Source: Phylloscopus collybita (Eukaryota > Chordata > Aves > Passeriformes > Phylloscopidae). From it: DNA of 64,000 nt. Location: NCBI GenBank assembly GCA_027886175.1, contig JAJNNQ010000004.1, positions 15,019,501 through 15,083,500 of the forward strand. The letters run 5' to 3'. Both the position numbers and the translations under genes were made by a program. Numbering within the stretch: position 1 is the first letter of the stretch; each line of letters starts with the position of its first letter. Below, in pieces: positions 62,836-64,000 of this stretch. The notes beneath the pieces are model-generated. The model worked only from the letters and a program-made list of their open reading frames with translations, was not told where the DNA came from and did no database searches.

Positions 62836-62964
62836 GTGCAGTTAAAACCCAGTATTTCAAGTCAATATGTAATTCGTACACAACCAACAAACACCTGTCT
62901 GTCTACTCTTGAATGTGCAGCTGTTGCTCTTTCCATCATGGAAAAAAATAAGAGTATACAAGAG
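62836..62964 (+). CDS. DTWD2: DTWD2 internal exon, C-terminal half of the DTW domain
   Basis: It encodes 43 residues, beginning [20 protein letters not shown] and ending [29 protein letters not shown] and [12 protein letters not shown] are conserved DTW-domain motifs; the serine, threonine and glutamate of LSTLE are family signatures near the cofactor pocket. The acceptor is TTTTTCAG and the donor is GAG|GTATGT. Both boundaries are phase 0 (PKQ|VQLK and IQE|next). The downstream exon, which in other vertebrates starts with TLLRPLQALC and carries the basic tail, was looked for up to position 64000 and not found. It therefore lies beyond the window. The preceding intron of about 24.3 kb is the longest here and carries most of the window's repeats. 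Confidence 0.95.
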
Positions 62965-64000
62965 GTATGTAAATTTAAATACCTGAGTTCTTCTTTTATG
63001 AATGGTAGAGGGGCAGCAAAGGTATTTAGCTATTAATGTAAAGTTTGACAGTTAAAATCTTAATTACATTTGTAATAGTTTTGTTGCATAGCAAACTAAA
63101 ACAAGAATGCAGCAATGGAAACCATTTTTTATTTATTAGTTCTGGTGTGTTCAGATTACTGTGACTCTTTCATGTTGTGCACCAAAAGTGAATGCAACAA
63201 AGTGATCATTGACTCTCAAAAACCTAATTCATTTTGTGACAGGAGGAGTGTTACTGCATGGAAAGAAGTAAATTGTTTTCTCCAAAAACTAGACAGCAGA
63301 GGTGATCTGAATACCCCCTCACAGCTATTTTGAAGATTAAATGTTTTTTAAAGCCAGGTCCCCTGATCTCCTGCACTCCTCAGCCATGGAATGTAACCCA
63401 CCGGGTTATGTCTGCCTACCAGCTAGCTCACAACTCTTACATGTCACTGGAGGAATTTGGGACTTAATAGTTCTTGAGTTTAGGTTTATCCCAGGTCAGA
63501 GAATACTAATTGAACATTAGCCTTTCCTTGTAAATTATGATCCCACTAGTCTGCGTTGGGAGAGGTCAGTAAGAAAATGTCCTTCTTAATCTTTTGTTGC
63601 TGACATTAGTAATATCAATTTAATAAGCCCTCTGAAAAACACCTATGAGTATTTTTACACCGCAGATTCAAATCTGCAATTCAATTGCGTGCCCAGAATG
63701 TAGTAGTGAATGATCTGTGGAAAGAGATTTAAAGCTCATCCATGTACCACTACATGATAGTTTTCACCCTGGGGTGCTCATACCACACTCCATCAGCTAG
63801 TTAATATTTTCATACTCAACATCTGCCTACTAAAAAAGATGCCCAGGTCAAAAATTGCTCCTGCAGCTGGCACAATATATAGTGTGCCACCTCTCCGTCT
63901 GCCTCTGTGACACTAGACTCACCTGAACATTAAATGAATTGGACTTAAACCCAGACATGGACAAAGTGTGTAGACACACAAGAAAATACGGCTCAGAAAT
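62965..64000. other. DTWD2 intron downstream of the last visible exon
   Basis: Starts with the GTATGT donor. No DTWD2 C-terminal peptide was found in the three forward frames, so the final exon lies beyond the window. Moderately unique, no repeat assigned. Confidence 0.6.

Larger units (their letters stand above)
21948..62964 (+). other. DTWD2: DTWD2 partial gene model (four internal coding exons)
   Basis: Joining 21948-22038, 27995-28089, 38343-38532 and 62836-62964 gives one open frame of about 168 codons. It reads as the central part of vertebrate DTWD2, from the end of the N-terminal cysteine-rich segment through the DTW domain to just before the C-terminal tail. Exon lengths are 91, 95, 190 and 129 bp, and all junction phases agree. 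Introns are about 5,956, 10,253 and 24,303 bp. DTWD2 is known to transfer the 3-amino-3-carboxypropyl group of SAM to uridine 20a in the tRNA D-loop, forming acp3U; the paralogue DTWD1 modifies U20. The wording of the peptide fits DTWD2 and not DTWD1, which has a DSTW-type motif and a different flanking sequence. The first exon and the terminal exon(s) were not found here. Confidence 0.93.

Noticed and set aside
63115..63333. 72-codon + frame as the next DTWD2 exon
   Set aside because: The peptide does not resemble the DTWD2 C-terminal region, which continues TLLRPLQALC after IQE, and no phase-0 acceptor supports it.

Overview
The window is vertebrate, almost certainly bird, nuclear DNA. It is AT-rich and intron-dominated. 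CR1 LINE fragments are everywhere, many ending in the avian-type 3' tail built on ATTCTATGA. There are also several solo LTRs of endogenous retrovirus families that I recognise as common in bird genomes. No prokaryotic-style gene organisation, CRISPR array, rRNA or tRNA gene is visible. The LTR repertoire looks neoavian (perhaps songbird), but the species cannot be read from this sequence.

One protein-coding gene is present: DTWD2, on the + strand. It encodes the DTW-domain tRNA-uridine aminocarboxypropyltransferase that makes acp3U in the D-loop of cytosolic tRNAs. Four internal coding exons are visible: 21948-22038, 27995-28089, 38343-38532 and 62836-62964. They total 505 bp (about 168 codons), have consistent splice phases (2, 0, 2, 0, 0) and GT donors, and contain no stops. 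The exon with the start codon is not found and probably lies upstream. The last exon(s), coding for the basic C-terminal tail, lie beyond position 64000. The introns are about 6.0, 10.3 and 24.3 kb.

Layout: 1-2.7 kb holds a 1.8-kb antisense CR1 followed by an ERV LTR. From 3.4 to 9.5 kb there are three antisense solo LTRs; one has a perfect 5-bp target-site duplication and one a single-mismatch duplication. From 10 to 22 kb is mostly unique intron with small CR1 and mariner-like fragments. From 22 to 28 kb are two exons separated by two more LTRs and a CR1 tail. From 28 to 38 kb there is a run of sense CR1 3' ends and then the exon with the DGTW motif. From 38 to 63 kb is the large intron with further CR1 copies, an unclassified GC-rich block, a sense solo LTR with perfect target-site duplications (49693-50174), decayed LTR-like blocks, and a pair of CR1 copies in opposite orientation.

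The most unusual signal is that inverted CR1 pair. About 740 bp at 53592-54331 and 56906-57646 are nearly identical, with only a handful of differences by eye and an identical 130-codon shadow frame. The adjoining 3' parts of the same two elements are clearly diverged. This suggests local gene conversion between inverted copies, and it would let the DTWD2 pre-mRNA form a very long hairpin. Two short perfect hairpins (13-bp and 14-bp arms), some short tandem duplications and possible conserved noncoding elements are also reported. I found no convincing new multigene system.
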